Shown one piece after another: positions 10,301 to 12,622 of a stretch of 12,622 bases of DNA. Made by a program: the position numbers and the translations under genes. Each line of letters begins with the position of its first letter. Within the stretch, counting starts at the first letter, position 1. The stretch covers positions 1 through 12,622 of the forward strand of contig CAZMVU010000144.1 in NCBI GenBank assembly GCA_964569295.1. The letters are read 5' to 3'. Under the pieces are notes generated by a model. The model made no database searches. It saw only the letters and a list, made by a program, of their open reading frames with translations, and was not told the DNA's origin. Source of the DNA: CAZMVU01 sp964569295. Lineage in GTDB: Bacteria; Hydrogenedentota; Hydrogenedentia; Hydrogenedentales; JAGMZX01.

Positions 10301-12418
10301 GACCACACGGTCACCCTCACCGCCACCGACCCGAGCGGCAACACGGCGAGCGGCATCGCCACCGTAACCGTAGAGGACACCATTGCGCCCACGGTGAAGA
10401 CGGAGGATATCGTGGTCGAGCTCGACGAGACCGGCTACGTGGCGATTACCGCCGCCCAGCTCGATGAGGGCAGCAGCGACAACTGCAGCATCGCCTCGTT
10501 TGCGGTGTCGCCGGATGAGTTCGGCTGTGCCGCTATCGGCGCGAACACGGCCGCGCTCACCGTGACCGATGTGAACGGCAACGAGGCCACCGACGACGCG
10601 ACCGTCACCGTCGAGGACAACCTGCCGCCGGTGGTCACGCCGAATGCGGGTGCGGAACAGCCGGTGCTGATTAACAGCGAATTCGAGGATCCCGGCGCCA
10701 CGGCGGACGACAATTGCACCGAGGAACTGGAAGTTGAGGCCAACTGTATCGACGGTGATTGCGAGTACGATACCGGCACCCACGACAACACCTGGACCAT
10801 CGAATACACGGCCACTGATGGCTCGGCCAACACCGGCACCGCGACGACGGTCTTCACTGTCGACGGCGTCCCGCCGACCATTGACCTCGACACCACCGCG
10901 GGCGACCCAGTGAATGGCGCCATCACGGTGGATGTGACGTTGTCCGAACCGAGCACGACATTCACGAAAGACTCCCTGACCGTGAACAACGCCACCGATC
11001 CCGTCAGCGATTTCCTCGGATCGGGCGATACCTACAGCTTCACCCTCGAGCCGAAGAACAACGGCGTGTTCTCCGTCAGCGTGGCAGCGGACACGTTCAC
11101 GGACATCGCGGGCAACCTGAACGAGGCCTCCGAAGTGCTCAGCATTACCTACGACAGCACGCCGCCCGAGATCGATTCGCGCACGCCGTCGGCCGATTCC
11201 CTCATCGGCGGACTCGACTTCGTGCGGGTGGTGTTCAGCGAATACGTGACGGGCGTGGCCGCGGGCGATCTCACGGTGGATGGGTCCCCCGCGACGAGCG
11301 TGACCGGATCGGGCGCCGGGCCCTACGAGTTCACGGGCTTCGCGGCGCCGGGCGATGGCGAGGTGAACGTGGTGCTTGACGCCGGCGACATCGCCGATCC
11401 GGCGGGCAACCCGTTCGCCGGCGAGACCTGGACCTATACCGTCGACAGCACGCTGGTTTCCGTGACCCTCACGACGGACGACGTGCTCGAGGGTGCCATC
11501 GTCAATTCGCCGTCCGAGTTCGCGTTCCGCGCGCAGTTCAGCCGCGCGGTCAGCGGCTTCGAAGCGGCCGACGTGGCGGTGAATAACGGCACGGTGAGCG
11601 ATTTCTCGGGCTCGGGCGCTGTATACACCTTCACCGTCACGCCCGACGCCGATGGGCTGGTCTCGGTGCTGGTGCCGGAGCAAGTGGCCACTGCCACGGC
11701 GCCGGACGGTGACAACCTGGCGTCCGAAGAGATTTCCTTTACCTACGACACCACCCCCCCGATTATCACACTGGTAGGGGGGATAGCCGTCGAGGTGGAC
11801 TGCGGCGCGGGCTACAGCGATCCGGGTGTGGAGAGTGCGGTGGACAACATCGACGGCGACGTGTCGGCGGATGTGGTTATCAGCGGCACGACCTCGCTGC
11901 CGAGCAATACACCGCCCACGGTGACGCCCTTCGAGGCTACGTACGAAGTGATGGACACCGCCGCGAATACCGCCGCCCTCACGCGCCACATCCACGTGCT
12001 CGAGAACTGCCCGTTGGACGTGTTCCCGCTGGTGAGCACGGAAATCTTCGCCGAGCTCGAGGAGAGCGTCCGCCTCGAGGTGGGCGTGAGCGGCGAGATA
12101 GGCACGGTCGATTACGACTGGCAGTACACGGCATTCGACGGCGAAACGAATGACCCGATTACGCTCGATCCGGGATGCGTCATCGAGCAGGACAACGAAC
12201 TGCTGATCAACGAGAACGGGCTCAATTGCAGCGAGCCCTTCATACTCGAGGCAACCTGCACCGTAAGCGACGATGTGGCCGTGGCGGTATCACCGGAATT
12301 CGTCGTCTACCTCGGCGTGGGCACCGGCGTACCGGCGGCCGGCGGAATCGCGCTGCTCGCACTCGGCGTGGGATGCAGCCTGGCCGGGGCCGTGGTGCTG
12401 CGCCGGCGGCACACCTGA
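7316..12418 (+). CDS. Giant secreted lectin/HYR/Ig-like repeat protein
   Basis: A 1700-residue exported protein, not assignable to a named gene. A signal peptide (1-23, cleavage near PVAA) is followed by a legume-lectin-like beta-sandwich module (about 26-216). Next is the first half of an Ig-like domain (220-276), a second lectin module (277-470) and what looks like the second half of that same Ig-like domain (471-518). An Ig-like/Big_5-type domain follows (519-605). Then come one degenerate and five good HYR-like repeats of about 80 residues (625-1101), with DNCG and FTCAD cysteines likely to pair, and another HYR/DUF5011-like unit (1102-1183). Three Ig-like domains (about 1184-1480), a DUF5011-like domain (1481-1562) and a last beta-rich domain (1563-1665) complete the exterior. 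The C-terminus has VPAAG (1672-1676), a hydrophobic segment and RRRHT, like PEP-CTERM-type sorting tails. No enzyme domain is visible. It probably acts at the cell surface or in the matrix, in adhesion or glycan binding (inferred). GGAAAG at 7301-7306 precedes the ATG by nine bases. Confidence 0.9.
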   Translation: MKRSYTLLLLVAIVAFGALPVAAVPNVQLYTPFLTQPPDSALRGTAAIPGDGRLHLTDATASQMGSFIWTPDRALPSLRAKADVLVGGGTGADGISFSYGGNFTGGAFGEWGTGNGVIVKFYTWSGSPPRVEVDYAGSQLLSMPVDQDAIRLNTFVPLEVNVEHDGQCIVKYNNVTYFDAALPGWNPMDDWQIGLGARTGGAHDNHHVNSLMVRGSTPYPVSLTRLDPSPVLAGTANVGYEAFFSEVVSNLDGNDFALTTVSGAPSTTINGTVANIGGAADNFDGGGTLGDIRGSAAYVNNRLQLTPAQNSQTGSWSFEQSEPLTAFRVTFDLFIGGGNGADGMAFAYGPGASTNFGNNGPNNTDGLVVSFDTYQNPDETPTRPAIDLKYYGVSLLGIPKTLRTASYVPVTINVSHEGMCTVIHDGTVTHKDLILPNWDPGENWHMGIGASTGGVNDIHAIDNFQLQTSAYQVQLDDPAGEGEIRLDQENASVNDLEGIGLNPASRNGDEAYVFDLVAPAVTDVQVQSGTTIDVTFSEAMGAGVTTATNYTVSGSGQGTLADNPDSVTLESGDTYRLTWPNTQEMFDGGDITVTVQNVQDAPGNGIGSPNNGTDAGGAIGEAPNGVCTDTTVNLSNPVLEPADIDGGSTDNVGITTSLVDGQSSITYACTDVGTPTVTLQVQDAAGNFDECDATVTVTDDLDPTAVCQPFTAELDSAGNASITAADVDDGSSDNCGIDTLSVSPDTFTCADIGNNTVTLTVTDVNGNTSTCDTTVTVEDSAPPVAACVPGITAELDSAGNASITAADVDDGSSDNCGVDTLSVSPDTFTCADIGDNTVTLTVTDVNGNVATCTATVTVEDNLAPTDVTVTNLTRQLDAAGTVTVDPNDVLVGAIDNCGLINASLDQDTFTCADLGDNAVTLTVEDGSGNITTQTATITIEDDIPPTVITKDIEVELDATGTATINAADIDGGSFDNCGIDTLTADVDTFDCGDIGDHTVTLTATDPSGNTASGIATVTVEDTIAPTVKTEDIVVELDETGYVAITAAQLDEGSSDNCSIASFAVSPDEFGCAAIGANTAALTVTDVNGNEATDDATVTVEDNLPPVVTPNAGAEQPVLINSEFEDPGATADDNCTEELEVEANCIDGDCEYDTGTHDNTWTIEYTATDGSANTGTATTVFTVDGVPPTIDLDTTAGDPVNGAITVDVTLSEPSTTFTKDSLTVNNATDPVSDFLGSGDTYSFTLEPKNNGVFSVSVAADTFTDIAGNLNEASEVLSITYDSTPPEIDSRTPSADSLIGGLDFVRVVFSEYVTGVAAGDLTVDGSPATSVTGSGAGPYEFTGFAAPGDGEVNVVLDAGDIADPAGNPFAGETWTYTVDSTLVSVTLTTDDVLEGAIVNSPSEFAFRAQFSRAVSGFEAADVAVNNGTVSDFSGSGAVYTFTVTPDADGLVSVLVPEQVATATAPDGDNLASEEISFTYDTTPPIITLVGGIAVEVDCGAGYSDPGVESAVDNIDGDVSADVVISGTTSLPSNTPPTVTPFEATYEVMDTAANTAALTRHIHVLENCPLDVFPLVSTEIFAELEESVRLEVGVSGEIGTVDYDWQYTAFDGETNDPITLDPGCVIEQDNELLINENGLNCSEPFILEATCTVSDDVAVAVSPEFVVYLGVGTGVPAAGGIALLALGVGCSLAGAVVLRRRHT
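9446..9859 (+). repeat. Recent tandem duplication of an HYR module
   Basis: Positions 9446-9616 and 9689-9859 (171 bp each, 243 bp apart) differ at only five bases by my alignment. They encode residues 711-767 and 792-848. The neighbouring HYR modules encode the same pattern but are far more diverged in DNA. This indicates recent duplication or gene conversion of one 81-codon unit. Confidence 0.9.
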
Positions 12419-12430
12419 TCGAAGGGGAAA

Positions 12431-12490
12431 GTTGACCTGGGCCTGCGGCCCAGGCTGGTATCGTACGGGCCGTTGGCCCTGAAGAAAGAG
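12431..12490 (+). repeat. Two-hairpin REP-like element, right copy
   Basis: It is the inverted counterpart of 122-182, starting 13 nt after the lectin gene's TGA. It contains CCTGGGCC-TGC-GGCCCAGG (12436-12454) and GGGCC-GTT-GGCCC (12467-12479). The loop change from TGT in the left copy (minus strand) to TGC keeps both arms intact. No poly-T tract follows. No separate terminator is visible for the lectin gene, so this hairpin pair is the only candidate 3'-end structure. Confidence 0.85.
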
Positions 12491-12506
12491 CGCGTCCTGG
12501 TCTACA

Positions 12507-12620
12507 GGGAGGGCGAGCCGAAACGCGACGTAAGCCCCCAGGGAGGGCGAGCGTACCCGCGAGCCGAAACATAAACCGTGCCGCACAAAAGGGAGGGCGA
12601 GCGTCCCCGCGAGCCGAAAC
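12507..12620. repeat. Tandem repeat array, right edge (inverted relative to left)
   Basis: Three cores are present: 12507-12524 (shortened), 12541-12570 and 12591-12620; the last two are 50 bp apart and differ at one base. The core is GGGAGG-GCGAG-CGTCCCC-GCGAG-CCGAAAC. The shortened copy lacks exactly one GCGAG plus CGTCCCC, as expected from deletion between the two GCGAG direct repeats. The linker 12571-12590 is also related to the left-edge linker. The window ends two bases after the last core. Confidence 0.88.
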
Positions 12621-12622
12621 GC

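Noticed and set aside
8495..11995. A 1166-codon open frame on the minus strand opposite the lectin/HYR gene
   Set aside because: It has no recognisable domains, is rich in Arg/His/Gly/Val, and arises because GNC/ACC-type codons on the plus strand leave few stops in this antisense frame. The plus-strand gene has a signal peptide, repeats and domain structure.

Overview
The window holds four intact protein genes, one broken gene and a related set of repeats at both edges. By eye the DNA is GC-rich with strongly GC-biased third codon positions. The content (pyruvate:ferredoxin oxidoreductase, a large secreted lectin/HYR/Ig protein with a C-terminal sorting-type tail, and REP-like hairpin elements after genes) suggests a Gram-negative, anaerobic or facultative environmental bacterium. 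The overall style resembles Candidatus Hydrogenedentes or a PVC-type lineage, but this is an impression from protein flavour and repeats; no rRNA or marker gene is present to fix it.

Layout. Positions 1-110 carry a 49-bp tandem repeat, followed by a two-hairpin element (122-182) and a strong intrinsic terminator (213-247). The terminator closes a minus-strand pair: nifJ (4911-1309) and, 23 bp downstream, a dihydroorotate-dehydrogenase-like flavoprotein (1285-272). Positions 4912-5560 are mostly non-coding, with a candidate nifJ promoter on the minus strand and a near-consensus plus-strand promoter at 5424-5452. That plus-strand promoter now reads into a wrecked MNT-type nucleotidyltransferase (5561-5738) with a frameshift and an internal deletion. 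A leuB-type dehydrogenase lies on the minus strand (6821-5742). Between leuB and the next gene is a divergent regulatory region with two good sigma70-type promoters and a pair of dyad-bearing direct repeats between them. From 7316 to 12418 a single 1700-residue secreted protein is encoded on the plus strand. After it come a second copy of the two-hairpin element (12431-12490) and more of the tandem repeat (12507-12620), both inverted relative to the left edge.

How the parts fit. nifJ and the DHOD-like gene look like one transcription unit for ferredoxin-linked pyruvate metabolism plus a flavoenzyme of unknown substrate. LeuB belongs to leucine biosynthesis, although its coenzyme loop looks NADP-type. 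The giant lectin protein is an exported surface or matrix protein. Its most striking property is that its second lectin module appears to be inserted inside an Ig-like domain, whose two halves survive on either side.

No complete, clearly new multi-gene system is visible. The items most worth following are the nested lectin domain, the two-hairpin plus tandem-repeat element placed in the same orientation after two unrelated genes, the NADP-like loop in LeuB and the dyad sites in the divergent promoter region.
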